From NCBI RefSeq assembly GCF_901543175.1, contig NZ_LR594040.1, positions 310,001 through 374,000 of the forward strand: a stretch of 64,000 bases of DNA, given 5' to 3'. Source of the DNA: Streptococcus australis. GTDB taxonomy: Bacteria; Bacillota; Bacilli; Lactobacillales; Streptococcaceae. The translations under genes were made by a program, and so were the position numbers. Positions 47,035 through 56,211 of the stretch are shown here, piece after piece. Each line of letters starts with the position of its first letter. Positions within the stretch are counted from its first letter, which is position 1. A model generated the notes under the pieces. That model did no database searches and had not been told where the DNA came from. It saw only the letters and a program-made list of their open reading frames with translations.

Positions 47035-48399
47035 TTAATCTTCCTTACTTTCACCGAAAAAGGCATGGTAGAGAGCCTTGATAGCTGCTTTTTCTTGGTC
47101 TTTATTGACAACAAACATAATAGAAACTTCATTAGAGCCTTGTGACATCATTTGGATGTTAATCTTGTTTTCAGATAGAGCTCGTGTCGCAGTAGCAGTT
47201 ACTCCGATATGACTCTTCATTTTTTCTCCGACAATCATAATGATCGAAAGGTCATGTTCAATTTCTGCATGGTCTACTTCAGCCTTTTGAACCAACTGAC
47301 GCAGGATTTCTTCTTCCTTGATAGGAGTTAGTTCGCGAGAACGGAGAATGATTGAAAGATCGTCGATACCAGTTGGCATATGTTCCCAACCGATGTTGAG
47401 GTCTTCAAGGATTTGCAGAACCTTGCGACCAAATCCGACCTCGCGGTTCATGAGGTATTTCGACATGTTGATGCTGACAAAGCCTGAGTCACCAGCAATT
47501 CCCACAACTGGGAATTTATCACTACTGTGTTTTAGAACGATACGAGTGCCCGGATGGTCAGGGTTATTGGTATTTTTGATAACCAGAGGAATTTTCCCAC
47601 GGTAGGCAGGGAGCAGGGCTTCATCGTGAAGGACTGAGAAACCTGCATAGGCCAATTCCCGCATCTCACGGTAGGTCAATTCAGGGATAGAGTGCGGTTG
47701 GTGAATGATACCAGGATGGGCAGCAAAGATACCATCAACATCCGTAAAGTTTTCGTAGAGATCAGCTTTGACACCCGCAGCGATAATGGAACCTGTTATG
47801 TCGGATCCACCACGTGAGAAGGTACAAATTTGATCTTCCTTAGTAACCCCAAAGAAACCAGGAATAACAAGGACCTCATTGCTGTCAGCCAAGCCTTCAA
47901 TCTTGTCATAACTAGATGGAATGATGCGAGCATTTCCAGGTTCGCTTGTCACGATAATTCCCGCTTCTCTAGGGTGAACATAGCGCGCATCGATGCCATT
48001 TTGGTTAAAGTAGGCCGCGATAAGTTTGGCGTTGTTGTTTTCTCCAGCCGCTAGGAAAGTGTCATAGAGAAAGTCATTATCTTCAATAGGAAGAGTCGCT
48101 AGAGTACGGATACTTTTAGAAATTTTTTCTAAAACAGTTGGTTTTAAGCCTAGTTCGCTCACCATAGCTGCATAGCGGTCGATAATCCAATTTTGGCTAG
48201 TGCTGATGTCATTGCCAGCCACATGGTCACGATAGTATTTGATCAAGGCATCTGTAACCTTGGTATCCTCAGCATTGCGTTTACCCGGTGCAGAAACAAC
48301 CACAAAACGGCGCTCTTTATCGCTTTTAACGATGTTTAAAACTTTTTCTAACTGACTAGCAGAGGCAAGAGAGCTTCCACCAAACTTTACAACCTTCAT
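47035..48399 (-). CDS. lysC: Aspartate kinase
   Basis: A 454-residue aspartokinase that phosphorylates aspartate at the head of the lysine, threonine, methionine and diaminopimelate pathways. The N-terminal kinase begins MKVVKFGGSSLASA and has FSRGGSDITGSIIAAGV. The C-terminal half holds two ACT domains (VGIAGDSGFVSINMS, IIMIVGEKMKSHIGV), the usual sites of feedback inhibition. GAGGAG precedes the start and it has its own promoter. Confidence 0.95.
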   Translation of the reverse strand: MKVVKFGGSSLASASQLEKVLNIVKSDKERRFVVVSAPGKRNAEDTKVTDALIKYYRDHVAGNDISTSQNWIIDRYAAMVSELGLKPTVLEKISKSIRTLATLPIEDNDFLYDTFLAAGENNNAKLIAAYFNQNGIDARYVHPREAGIIVTSEPGNARIIPSSYDKIEGLADSNEVLVIPGFFGVTKEDQICTFSRGGSDITGSIIAAGVKADLYENFTDVDGIFAAHPGIIHQPHSIPELTYREMRELAYAGFSVLHDEALLPAYRGKIPLVIKNTNNPDHPGTRIVLKHSSDKFPVVGIAGDSGFVSINMSKYLMNREVGFGRKVLQILEDLNIGWEHMPTGIDDLSIILRSRELTPIKEEEILRQLVQKAEVDHAEIEHDLSIIMIVGEKMKSHIGVTATATRALSENKINIQMMSQGSNEVSIMFVVNKDQEKAAIKALYHAFFGESKED

Positions 48400-48428
48400 A
48401 GGGACTCCTCAAGTAAGTATTTTATACG

Positions 48429-48457
48429 ATTATAGCAGAAAGAGGGGCTTTTTTCAA
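48429..48457 (-). promoter_or_regulatory. Promoter of lysC
   Basis: On the minus strand TTGAAA (48457-48452), a 17-base spacer and TATAAT (48434-48429), 30 bases before the lysC ATG. Confidence 0.75.
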
Positions 48458-48604
48458 TGAAGAAAACATCTTCCTATTTTAATAGAAGTAAATGTTAATT
48501 TATTCTGGGAATCGATAAAAGATTAAAAGTAAGAAAGTCAATTTTTCTCAAATTCATAAACGAAGGTGAAATAATCGGCTGAGACACTTTCGATTGGTTT
48601 TTTC

Positions 48605-48633
48605 TTGCCTCTTTATCCAAAAAAAAGTATACT
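48605..48633 (+). promoter_or_regulatory. Promoter of fabM
   Basis: TTGCCT at 48605-48610, a 17-base spacer and TATACT at 48628-48633. The FabT-like box begins inside the -10 end. Confidence 0.7.
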
Positions 48634-48647
48634 TTGATAATAAAATA
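48631..48647 (+). promoter_or_regulatory. FabT-like box before fabM
   Basis: TTTGATAATAAAA (48633-48645) resembles the FabT operator core TTTGANNNTCAAA with one mismatch in the right arm. It overlaps the -10 and start region of the fabM promoter. Confidence 0.55.
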
Positions 48648-48675
48648 ATTTTATGTTCATACAAAAGGAGAAGCT

Positions 48676-49461
48676 ATGAATCATATCCTATACCAGATCG
48701 TAGATGATCTAGCTATTATTACTCTGAATCGTCCTGAAGTGGCAAATGGTTTCCACATCCCAATGTGTGAGGAAATCTTAGAAGCTTTGACCTTGGCAGA
48801 GCAGGAACAAGCTGTACAGTATATCTTGATAAATGCTAATGGGAAGGTCTTTTCAGTGGGGGGAGACCTGGTCGAGATGAAGCGGGCGGTGGATGAGGAT
48901 GATATTCCTTCACTGACAAAAATCGCAGAGTTGGTCAATATAATTTCCTTTAAGATCAAGCAAATACCCAAACCTGTTTTGATGGAGGTAGATGGAGCCG
49001 TTGCAGGAGCTGCGGCAAATATGGCAGTAGCGGTTGATTTCTGTATAGCAACAGATAAGGCCAAGTTCATTCAGGCCTTTGTCGGGGTTGGCTTGGCTCC
49101 CGATGCAGGAGGTATTCATCTCCTAAGTCGTAGTATAGGAGTGACAAGAGCAGCCCAGCTTGCCATGACAGGAGAAGCCTTGACAGCGGAAAAAGCTCTG
49201 GAGTGGGGCGTGGTTTATCGAGTCTGTGAGGCAGATAAGCTGGAAAAAACACGAGACCAAGTTCTAAAAAAACTCAGACGTGGTTCAGCTAATTCCTATG
49301 CAGCGATTAAAAAGCTGGTTTGGGAAAGTCAATTTAAGGATTGGCAAGATTATGCTAAATTGGAGTTGAAGTTGCAAGAATCCTTGGCTCAAACCGAAGA
49401 TTTCAAAGAAGGAGTTCGGGCTCATTCAGAAAGAAGACGACCAAAATTTTCAGGAAAGTAA
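48676..49461 (+). CDS. fabM: Trans-2,cis-3-decenoyl-ACP isomerase FabM
   Basis: A 261-residue crotonase-fold enzyme. In streptococci FabM isomerises trans-2- to cis-3-decenoyl-ACP, the branch point to unsaturated fatty acids. Motifs include the oxyanion-hole segments [18 protein letters not shown] and [20 protein letters not shown]. Position at the head of the fab locus distinguishes it from catabolic enoyl-CoA hydratases. AAAGGAGAA precedes the ATG. Confidence 0.93.
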   Translation: MNHILYQIVDDLAIITLNRPEVANGFHIPMCEEILEALTLAEQEQAVQYILINANGKVFSVGGDLVEMKRAVDEDDIPSLTKIAELVNIISFKIKQIPKPVLMEVDGAVAGAAANMAVAVDFCIATDKAKFIQAFVGVGLAPDAGGIHLLSRSIGVTRAAQLAMTGEALTAEKALEWGVVYRVCEADKLEKTRDQVLKKLRRGSANSYAAIKKLVWESQFKDWQDYAKLELKLQESLAQTEDFKEGVRAHSERRRPKFSGK

Positions 49462-49469
49462 AAAAATAC

Positions 49470-49498
49470 TTGCACAAAACTTTGAAGTCTGTTATACT
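49470..49498 (+). promoter_or_regulatory. Promoter of fabT-fabH-acpP
   Basis: TTGCAC at 49470-49475, a 17-base spacer and TATACT at 49493-49498, the same layout as the fabM promoter. Confidence 0.75.
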
Positions 49499-49511
49499 TT
49501 CTATATCAAAT

Positions 49512-49528
49512 GTTTTGATTGTAAAAGT
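49512..49528 (+). promoter_or_regulatory. FabT box before fabT
   Basis: TTTGATTGTAAAA (49514-49526) fits the FabT core with one mismatch. A nearby palindrome ATCAAATGTTTTGAT (49505-49519) overlaps it. It lies between the promoter and the fabT start, which fits autoregulation as known in pneumococcus. Confidence 0.65.
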
Positions 49529-49552
49529 TTTTTTGAAGAGGAGGGGAAAAGT

Positions 49553-49987
49553 TTGGACTACCAACGAGTAAATGATTATTTAACATCCATTTTTAATAAT
49601 GTCCTTGTGATTGAGGAGGTTAGCTTGCGAGGTAGTCGATTCAAAGACATCTCCATCAAAGAAATGCACACAATCGATGTGATTGGAAAATTCCCTGAGG
49701 TGACTCCTAGTAAGGTTTCCAAAGAACTGATGGTAACCTTAGGGACAGTTACGACGAGCTTGAATAACCTAGAAAGAAAGGGTTATATTGAACGTATCCG
49801 TTCTGACCAAGACCGTCGTGTGGTCTATCTACATTTGACAAAGAAAGGTCGTTTAGTTCACCGCCTTCATAAACGTTTCCACAAGGCTATGGTCGAAAAA
49901 ATTATCGACGGGATGAGTCCTGAGGAAATGGAGGTTATGGGCAAGGGCTTGACTAACCTTTACCAATTTTTGGAGGATTTGAAATAA
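49553..49987 (+). CDS. fabT: Fatty acid biosynthesis repressor FabT
   Basis: A 144-residue MarR-family regulator that represses fab genes, with long-chain acyl-ACP as corepressor. The winged helix runs [40 protein letters not shown]. The start codon is TTG at 49553, supported by a strong GAGGAGGGG 6-7 bases upstream and by the N-terminus [13 protein letters not shown] of the family. The stop overlaps the fabH ATG by one base. Confidence 0.94.
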   Translation: MDYQRVNDYLTSIFNNVLVIEEVSLRGSRFKDISIKEMHTIDVIGKFPEVTPSKVSKELMVTLGTVTTSLNNLERKGYIERIRSDQDRRVVYLHLTKKGRLVHRLHKRFHKAMVEKIIDGMSPEEMEVMGKGLTNLYQFLEDLK

Positions 49988-50961
49988 TGGCTTTTGCTAA
50001 AATAAGCCAGGTTGCTCATTATGTACCCGAGCAAGTGGTCACCAATCAAGACTTGGCTCAAATCATGGATACAAGCGATGAGTGGATTTCAAGTCGTACA
50101 GGAATTAAACAGAGACATATTTCAAAAACGGAGTCAACGAGTGATTTGGCGACAGAAGTAGCCAAGAGCTTACTGGCTAAGGCGAGCATAGAAGCTGAGC
50201 AGATTGATTTTATCATTGTAGCGACAATTACACCTGACTCAATGATGCCCTCTACGGCAGCGCGAGTTCAGGCCAATATTGGTGCTGACAGAGCCTTTGC
50301 TTTTGATCTTACAGCTGCCTGCAGTGGTTTTATCTTTGCACTTTCAACTGCTGAGAAGTTTCTGACATCTGGACAGTTCAAAAAAGGGATTGTTATCGGG
50401 GCTGAGACCTTATCCAAGGCAGTTGATTGGTCAGATCGTTCGACAGCCGTTCTCTTTGGGGATGGTGCTGGTGGGGTTCTCTTGGAAGCGAGCGAAACAC
50501 GGCACTTCCTTGTGGAAAGTCTCTATACAGATGGCTCTCGGAGCGAGTGTTTGACCTATGGTCAAACGGCTTTGGCTTCTCCTTTCTCAGATCAAGAAGC
50601 AGTTCCTGCTTTTTTGAAGATGGATGGACGAGCAGTTTTTGATTTTGCAAATCGAGATGTTGCTAGATCGATCAAAGAAACCATTGAAAATGGTCCAATC
50701 GCAGCATCGGAATTGGATTATCTCTTGCTTCATCAGGCAAATATCCGCATTTTGGATAAGATGGCTAAGAAAATCGGTGTAGACCGAGACAAGCTTCCTG
50801 CCAATATGATGGAGTATGGAAATACCAGTGCAGCAAGTATCCCGATTTTGCTCTCAGAGTGTGTGGAGAATGGCAAGATTCGTTTAGATGGCAGCCAGAC
50901 GATTCTCCTATCAGGCTTCGGTGGAGGCTTGACCTGGGGCACGCTCATTCTTACAATCTAG
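49987..50961 (+). CDS. fabH: Beta-ketoacyl-ACP synthase III
   Basis: A 324-residue thiolase-fold enzyme that starts fatty acid chains by condensing acetyl-CoA with malonyl-ACP. Catalytic Cys112 lies in [11 protein letters not shown]; the catalytic His is in [16 protein letters not shown] and the Asn in [11 protein letters not shown]. It is translationally coupled to fabT. Confidence 0.97.
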   Translation: MAFAKISQVAHYVPEQVVTNQDLAQIMDTSDEWISSRTGIKQRHISKTESTSDLATEVAKSLLAKASIEAEQIDFIIVATITPDSMMPSTAARVQANIGADRAFAFDLTAACSGFIFALSTAEKFLTSGQFKKGIVIGAETLSKAVDWSDRSTAVLFGDGAGGVLLEASETRHFLVESLYTDGSRSECLTYGQTALASPFSDQEAVPAFLKMDGRAVFDFANRDVARSIKETIENGPIAASELDYLLLHQANIRILDKMAKKIGVDRDKLPANMMEYGNTSAASIPILLSECVENGKIRLDGSQTILLSGFGGGLTWGTLILTI

Positions 50962-51017
50962 GTAATCATGTGATAAACACATTGTTATAAATTTTTATAT
51001 TTTAAAGGAGTCCTATC

Positions 51018-51242
51018 ATGGCAGTATTTGAAAAAGTACAAGAAATTATCGTTGAAGAACTTGGGAAAGATGCATCAGAAGTAACACTTGAATCTACTTT
51101 TGATGATTTGGATGCAGATTCTTTGGACTTGTTCCAAGTAATCTCTGAAATCGAAGATGCTTTTGACATCCAAATTGAAGCAGAAGATAACTTGAAAACA
51201 GTTGGTGACTTGGTTGCCTACGTTGAAGAGAAAACAAAATAA
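51018..51242 (+). CDS. acpP: Acyl carrier protein
   Basis: A 74-residue acidic carrier protein. Ser35 in [11 protein letters not shown] receives the phosphopantetheine arm. It carries growing acyl chains between the enzymes coded around it. AAAGGAGTCC precedes the ATG. A hairpin follows, before fabK. Confidence 0.97.
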   Translation: MAVFEKVQEIIVEELGKDASEVTLESTFDDLDADSLDLFQVISEIEDAFDIQIEAEDNLKTVGDLVAYVEEKTK

Positions 51243-51261
51243 AAACGAATAAGATATAGAA

Positions 51262-51290
51262 GGAGTTGGGGAAACCCACTCCCTCTTGTT
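51262..51290 (+). terminator. Hairpin after acpP (possible partial terminator)
   Basis: GGAGT-T-GGG and CCC-ACTCC pair with one bulged T around a GAAA tetraloop, followed by CTCTTGTT. The weak T tract suggests partial termination between acpP and fabK. Confidence 0.5.
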
Positions 51291-51298
51291 TAGGTAAT

Positions 51299-51315
51299 AG
51301 TTTGAAACTCAAATA
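51299..51315 (+). promoter_or_regulatory. FabT box before fabK
   Basis: AGTTTGAAACTCAAATA contains the perfect palindromic core TTTGA-AAC-TCAAA (51301-51313), the best FabT match in the window. It lies 46 bases before the fabK ATG. The overlapping promoter was not clearly identified. Confidence 0.8.
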
Positions 51316-51361
51316 ATACACCAATCGAACTATTACGTAAGCAAGGACTGATGGAGGCACT

Positions 51362-52336
51362 ATGAAAACACGTATTACAGAATTATTGAACATTGATTAT
51401 CCTATCTTCCAAGGAGGAATGGCATGGGTTGCTGATGGCGACTTGGCCGGAGCTGTTTCTAAAGCTGGTGGTCTAGGGATCATCGGTGGTGGGAATGCAC
51501 CTAAAGAGGTCGTAAAGGCTAATATCGATAAAATCAAATCACTTACGGATAAACCTTTTGGTGTTAACATTATGCTCCTGTCTCCATTTGTAGAAGACAT
51601 CGTTGATCTCGTGATTGAAGAAGGGGTCAAGGTGGTTACAACTGGTGCAGGAAATCCAAGTAAATACATGGCTCGTTTCCATGATGCAGGAATTACAGTT
51701 ATTCCTGTTGTTCCAAGTGTTGCTTTGGCAAAACGCATGGAAAAAATCGGTGCAGATGCAGTTATTGCAGAGGGAATGGAAGCCGGTGGACACATTGGTA
51801 AATTAACAACTATGACCCTGGTTCGCCAAGTTGCTGCAGCTGTTTCAATTCCAGTTATCGCAGCTGGAGGAATTGCGGACGGTGAAGGTGTCGCTGCAGG
51901 CTTTATGCTTGGTGCTGAGGCCGTTCAAGTTGGTACACGTTTCGTAGTAGCTAAGGAATCTAATGCCCATCCAAAATATAAAGAAAAAATCTTAAAAGCG
52001 CGTGATATCGATACGACAATTTCCGCTCAACACTTTGGACATGCTGTTCGTGCTATTAAAAACCAGTTGACACGTGACTTTGAGCAGGCTGAAAAAGATG
52101 CCTTTAAACAAGAAAATCCAGATTTAGAAATCTTTGAACAAATGGGAGCTGGTGCTCTTGCTAAAGCCGTTGTTCATGGAGATGTAGAAGGTGGATCTGT
52201 CATGGCAGGTCAGATCGCTGGTTTGGTTTCTAAAGAGGAAACCGTCGAAGAAATTCTAAAAGATCTATACTATGGCGCAGCCAAAAAAATTCAAGAAGAA
52301 GCCTCTCGTTGGGCAGGAGTTGTAAGAAATGACTAA
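51362..52336 (+). CDS. fabK: Enoyl-ACP reductase II (FMN-dependent)
   Basis: A 324-residue flavin enzyme that replaces FabI in streptococci, reducing trans-2-enoyl-ACP with NAD(P)H; its presence makes triclosan ineffective. Motifs of the nitropropane-dioxygenase-like barrel are YPIFQGGMAWVADGDLAGAV, GLGIIGGGNAP, GMEAGGHIGKLTTM and IPVIAAGGIADGEG. It overlaps fabD by 8 bp. Confidence 0.97.
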   Translation: MKTRITELLNIDYPIFQGGMAWVADGDLAGAVSKAGGLGIIGGGNAPKEVVKANIDKIKSLTDKPFGVNIMLLSPFVEDIVDLVIEEGVKVVTTGAGNPSKYMARFHDAGITVIPVVPSVALAKRMEKIGADAVIAEGMEAGGHIGKLTTMTLVRQVAAAVSIPVIAAGGIADGEGVAAGFMLGAEAVQVGTRFVVAKESNAHPKYKEKILKARDIDTTISAQHFGHAVRAIKNQLTRDFEQAEKDAFKQENPDLEIFEQMGAGALAKAVVHGDVEGGSVMAGQIAGLVSKEETVEEILKDLYYGAAKKIQEEASRWAGVVRND

Positions 52337-53249
52337 AACAGCCTTTCTATTTGCGGGTCAAGGTGCTCAGTATCTAGGGATGGGACGTGATCTCTATGAT
52401 AGCTACCCTATCGTCAAGGAAACAATTGACCAAGCCAGTCAGGTTTTGGGTTATGACCTTCGTGACTTGATTGATAAGGAAGAAACTAAGTTAAACCAGA
52501 CTCGCTATACGCAACCAGCTATTTTAGCGACTTCTGTTGCTATTTACCGACTATTGAAAGAAAAGGGCTACCAGCCAGATATGGTAGCAGGATTGTCTCT
52601 CGGAGAATATTCTGCTCTTGTAGCAAGTGGTGCCTTGGACTTTGAAGATGCAGTTGCCTTGGTTGCTAAGCGTGGTGCTTATATGGAAGAGGCTGCACCT
52701 GCAGGCTCTGGAAAGATGGTTGCCGTTCTTAATACTCCAGTTGAAGTGATTGAGGAAGCTTGTGAAACAGCCTCTAAAGTTGGAGTAGTGACTCCAGCCA
52801 ACTACAACACCCCAAGCCAAATCGTCATCGGTGGTGAGGTGGTTGCAGTTGACCGCGCAGTTGAACTCTTGCAGGAAGCAGGAGCTAAACGATTGATCCC
52901 CCTAAATGTGTCGGGTCCTTTCCATACAGCCCTTCTTGAGCCAGCCAGTCAGCAACTAGCTGAAGCTCTTGATGGAGTGAGTTTCTCTGATTTTACTTGC
53001 CCACTAGTCGGCAATACGGAAGCTGCTGTTATGGAAAAAGATCGAATCCAAGAGCTTTTGACGCGTCAGGTGAAAGAACCTGTTCGTTTTTATGAAAGTA
53101 TTGCTGTGATGCAGGATGCTGGTGTGACCAATTTTATTGAAATCGGCCCTGGAAAAGTCCTATCAGGCTTTGTCAAAAAAATCGATAAAACAGCTCAGCT
53201 AGCTAACGTTGAAGACCAAGCAAGCTTGGATGCTTTGTTAGGAAACTAA
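52329..53249 (+). CDS. fabD: Malonyl-CoA:ACP transacylase
   Basis: A 306-residue enzyme that loads malonate onto ACP. It starts AFLFAGQGAQYLGMG and has the nucleophile Ser in GLSLGEYSALV and the catalytic His in VSGPFHTALLEPA. It is within the fabK-to-accA run. Confidence 0.97.
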   Translation: MTKTAFLFAGQGAQYLGMGRDLYDSYPIVKETIDQASQVLGYDLRDLIDKEETKLNQTRYTQPAILATSVAIYRLLKEKGYQPDMVAGLSLGEYSALVASGALDFEDAVALVAKRGAYMEEAAPAGSGKMVAVLNTPVEVIEEACETASKVGVVTPANYNTPSQIVIGGEVVAVDRAVELLQEAGAKRLIPLNVSGPFHTALLEPASQQLAEALDGVSFSDFTCPLVGNTEAAVMEKDRIQELLTRQVKEPVRFYESIAVMQDAGVTNFIEIGPGKVLSGFVKKIDKTAQLANVEDQASLDALLGN

Positions 53250-53294
53250 TGATCCCTTCTCCCACAAAATACAACAGGAAACAGGAGAAATAGA

Positions 53295-54026
53295 ATGCAA
53301 CTTACAAACAAAAATGTCTTTGTAACAGGTTCAAGTCGTGGTATCGGACTTGCCATTGCTCACAAATTTGCTAAACTAGGTGCGAATGTAGTCTTGAATA
53401 GCCGCGGAGCAATCTCAGAAGAATTGCTGGCTGAGTTTTCAAACTACGGTGTCAAAGTAGTACCGATATCAGGTGATGTTTCAGACTTTGCAGATGCCAA
53501 GCGTATGATAGATCAAGCGATTGCAGAACTCGGTTCTGTCGATGTCTTAGTCAATAATGCTGGGATCACTCAAGATACGCTTATGCTCAAGATGACCGAA
53601 GAAGACTTTGAAAAAGTGATTAAGATCAATTTGACAGGTGCCTTCAACATGACGCAAGCAGTCTTGAAACAGATGATCAAGGCACGTGAAGGTGCGATTA
53701 TCAACATGTCTAGTGTGGTCGGTTTGATGGGAAATATCGGACAAGCTAACTATGCAGCTTCTAAAGCAGGTTTGATTGGTTTTACCAAGTCAGTTGCACG
53801 TGAAGTTGCCAATCGTAATGTGCGCGTAAATGCTCTTGCACCAGGGATGATCGAGTCAGATATGACTGCTGTTTTGTCTGATAAGGTCAAGGAAGCGACA
53901 TTGGCCCAAATCCCAATGAAACATTTCGGTCAAGCAGAACATATTGCAGATGCTACAGTGTTCCTGGCTGGACAGGATTATTTGACTGGACAAGTTCTCG
54001 CTGTTGATGGCGGACTTAGCATGTAA
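53295..54026 (+). CDS. fabG: 3-oxoacyl-ACP reductase
   Basis: A 243-residue short-chain dehydrogenase that reduces 3-oxoacyl-ACP with NADPH. The cofactor loop is VTGSSRGIGLAIA, the catalytic Ser is in INMSSVVGLMG and the YxxxK pair in YAASKAGLIGF. AACAGGAGAA precedes the ATG. Confidence 0.97.
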   Translation: MQLTNKNVFVTGSSRGIGLAIAHKFAKLGANVVLNSRGAISEELLAEFSNYGVKVVPISGDVSDFADAKRMIDQAIAELGSVDVLVNNAGITQDTLMLKMTEEDFEKVIKINLTGAFNMTQAVLKQMIKAREGAIINMSSVVGLMGNIGQANYAASKAGLIGFTKSVAREVANRNVRVNALAPGMIESDMTAVLSDKVKEATLAQIPMKHFGQAEHIADATVFLAGQDYLTGQVLAVDGGLSM

Positions 54027-54054
54027 AAAATAAGGAAAGATATAGGTAAGACAG

Positions 54055-55290
54055 ATGAAACTAAATCGAGTTGTAGTAACAGGTTACGGATTGACCTCTC
54101 CTATCGGAAATACTCCAGAAGAATTTTGGAACAGTTTGCAAACTGGGAAGATTGGAATTGGAGAAATCACTAAGTTTGACCACAGCGATTTTGCTGTGCA
54201 CAATGCGGCAGAAGTTCAAGATTTCCCATTTGATAAATACTTTGTCAAAAAAGATACTAACCGTTTTGACAACTATTCTTTGTATGCCTTGTATGCAGCT
54301 CAAGAAGCGGTGACAAATGCCAATCTTGATGTAGAAGCAATCGATAAAGACCGTTTTGGTGTCATCGTTGCTTCTGGTATCGGTGGTATCAAGGAAATCG
54401 AAGATCAAGTCATTCGATTGCATGAGAAAGGTCCAAAACGCGTTAAGCCAATGACTCTTCCAAAAGCTTTGCCAAATATGGCTTCAGGAAATGTTGCTAT
54501 GCGCTTCGGAGCAAACGGTATCTGTAAATCAATCAATACAGCTTGTGCCTCATCAAATGATGCCATTGGAGATGCTTTCCGCTCTATCAAGTTTGGCTTC
54601 CAAGATGTCATGTTAGTTGGCGGATCAGAAGCTTCTATCACTCCATTTGCCATTGCTGGTTTCCAAGCTCTGACAGCTCTTTCTACGACAGAAGATCCAA
54701 CTCGTGCTTCTATTCCATTTGATAAAGACCGTAATGGTTTTGTCATGGGAGAAGGTTCTGGTATGTTGGTGCTTGAAAGCCTTGAACATGCTGAAAAACG
54801 TGGAGCAACGATCTTGGCTGAAGTAGTTGGCTACGGCAATACTTGTGATGCCTACCACATGACTTCTCCACATCCAGAAGGTCAAGGTGCCATCAAGGCA
54901 ATTAAGTTGGCTTTGGAAGAGGCAGAGATTTCTCCAGAGCAAGTGGCTTATGTCAATGCTCACGGAACTTCAACTCCTGCTAATGAAAAAGGTGAAAGTG
55001 GTGCGATCGTAGCTGTTCTTGGTAAAGAAGTACCTGTATCTTCCACCAAGTCATTTACAGGACACTTGCTTGGAGCTGCAGGAGCGGTAGAAGCAATCGC
55101 TACAATCGAAGCAATGCGCCATAACTTTGTGCCAAAAACAGCTGGAACAAGCGAGTTGTCAGACTATATCGAAGCGAATGTCGTTTATGGACAAGGCTTG
55201 GAGCAAGAAATCCCTTATGCTATTTCAAATACTTTTGGTTTTGGTGGACACAATGCGGTTCTTGCTTTCAAACGTTGGGAGAATAAATAA
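54055..55290 (+). CDS. fabF: Beta-ketoacyl-ACP synthase II
   Basis: A 411-residue condensing enzyme for chain elongation. Catalytic Cys164 lies in SINTACASSNDAIG; the two His residues are in NAHGTSTPANEKGE and KSFTGHLLGAAGAVEAIA. In streptococci it competes with FabK for the FabM branch product. It is spaced 2 bases from accB. Confidence 0.97.
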   Translation: MKLNRVVVTGYGLTSPIGNTPEEFWNSLQTGKIGIGEITKFDHSDFAVHNAAEVQDFPFDKYFVKKDTNRFDNYSLYALYAAQEAVTNANLDVEAIDKDRFGVIVASGIGGIKEIEDQVIRLHEKGPKRVKPMTLPKALPNMASGNVAMRFGANGICKSINTACASSNDAIGDAFRSIKFGFQDVMLVGGSEASITPFAIAGFQALTALSTTEDPTRASIPFDKDRNGFVMGEGSGMLVLESLEHAEKRGATILAEVVGYGNTCDAYHMTSPHPEGQGAIKAIKLALEEAEISPEQVAYVNAHGTSTPANEKGESGAIVAVLGKEVPVSSTKSFTGHLLGAAGAVEAIATIEAMRHNFVPKTAGTSELSDYIEANVVYGQGLEQEIPYAISNTFGFGGHNAVLAFKRWENK

Positions 55291-55292
55291 TT

Positions 55293-55781
55293 ATGAATTT
55301 AAATGAGATCAAGGACTTGATGGCTCAATTTGACCAATCAAGTTTGAGAGAATTTTCTTATAAAAACGGAGCGGACGAATTGCAGTTCAGTAAGAATGAA
55401 GCAAGAATGGCTTCTGAAGCTCCAGCTCAAGTTGTTCCAGCACCAACTGCAGTAGCGGCAAGTACAGTAGTTTCTACCCCTTCAACTCCAGTAGAGAGTG
55501 CAGTGGAAGAAGCTCCAGTACCAGCTGAAACGACGGTTGCTCCGGAGGGTGATGTTGTTGAGAGCCCACTTGTAGGGGTGGCTTACTTGGCTGCTGGACC
55601 AGATAAACCTGCCTTCGTCACAGTTGGAGACAGTGTTAAAAAAGGCCAGACTTTGGTGATCATCGAAGCCATGAAGGTCATGAATGAGATTCCTGCACCT
55701 AAGGATGGTGTGGTGACAGAAATTCTCGTTTCAAATGAAGAAATGGTTGAGTTCGGTAAAGGATTGGTACGTATCAAATGA
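55293..55781 (+). CDS. accB: Biotin carboxyl carrier protein of acetyl-CoA carboxylase
   Basis: A 162-residue carrier subunit. A short N-terminal helical part is joined by an Ala/Pro/Val-rich linker (about 42-90) to the biotinyl domain, with the biotin attachment Lys128 in [13 protein letters not shown]. It overlaps fabZ by 4 bp. Confidence 0.96.
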   Translation: MNLNEIKDLMAQFDQSSLREFSYKNGADELQFSKNEARMASEAPAQVVPAPTAVAASTVVSTPSTPVESAVEEAPVPAETTVAPEGDVVESPLVGVAYLAAGPDKPAFVTVGDSVKKGQTLVIIEAMKVMNEIPAPKDGVVTEILVSNEEMVEFGKGLVRIK

Positions 55782-56200
55782 TCGATATTCAAGGAATCAA
55801 AGAAGCTCTACCTCATCGCTACCCCATGCTCCTAGTGGATCGTGTCTTGGAAGTGAGCGAGGATACTATTGTTGCCATTAAAAATGTGACCATCAACGAA
55901 CCTTTCTTCAATGGTCATTTTCCACAATACCCAGTCATGCCAGGTGTTCTTATCATGGAAGCATTGGCCCAGACCGCGGGTGTCTTGGAATTGTCCAAAC
56001 CTGAAAATAAAGGGAAACTGGTCTTCTACGCTGGCATGGACAAGGTTAAGTTCAAGAAGCAAGTTGTACCAGGTGACCAATTAGTTATGACGGCTACTTT
56101 TGTTAAACGTCGTGGTACGATTGCCGTGGTTGAAGCAAAGGCTGAAGTAGATGGTAAGCTTGCAGCGAGTGGTACTCTTACCTTTGCAATTGGAAACTAA
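55778..56200 (+). CDS. fabZ: 3-hydroxyacyl-ACP dehydratase
   Basis: A 140-residue hot-dog-fold enzyme that removes water from 3-hydroxyacyl-ACP. The catalytic His is in [16 protein letters not shown] and the Glu in [11 protein letters not shown]; it starts with the typical [15 protein letters not shown]. It sits among the acc genes. Confidence 0.97.
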   Translation: MIDIQGIKEALPHRYPMLLVDRVLEVSEDTIVAIKNVTINEPFFNGHFPQYPVMPGVLIMEALAQTAGVLELSKPENKGKLVFYAGMDKVKFKKQVVPGDQLVMTATFVKRRGTIAVVEAKAEVDGKLAASGTLTFAIGN

Positions 56201-56211
56201 GGAGGTTCTCC

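Noticed and set aside
48460..48600. Possible regulatory RNA between lysC and fabM
   Set aside because: No stable hairpin, no motif and no open frame beyond the two divergent promoters.
54405..54963. Antisense frames opposite fabF
   Set aside because: They lie wholly opposite a conserved gene with intact catalytic motifs and resemble nothing known.
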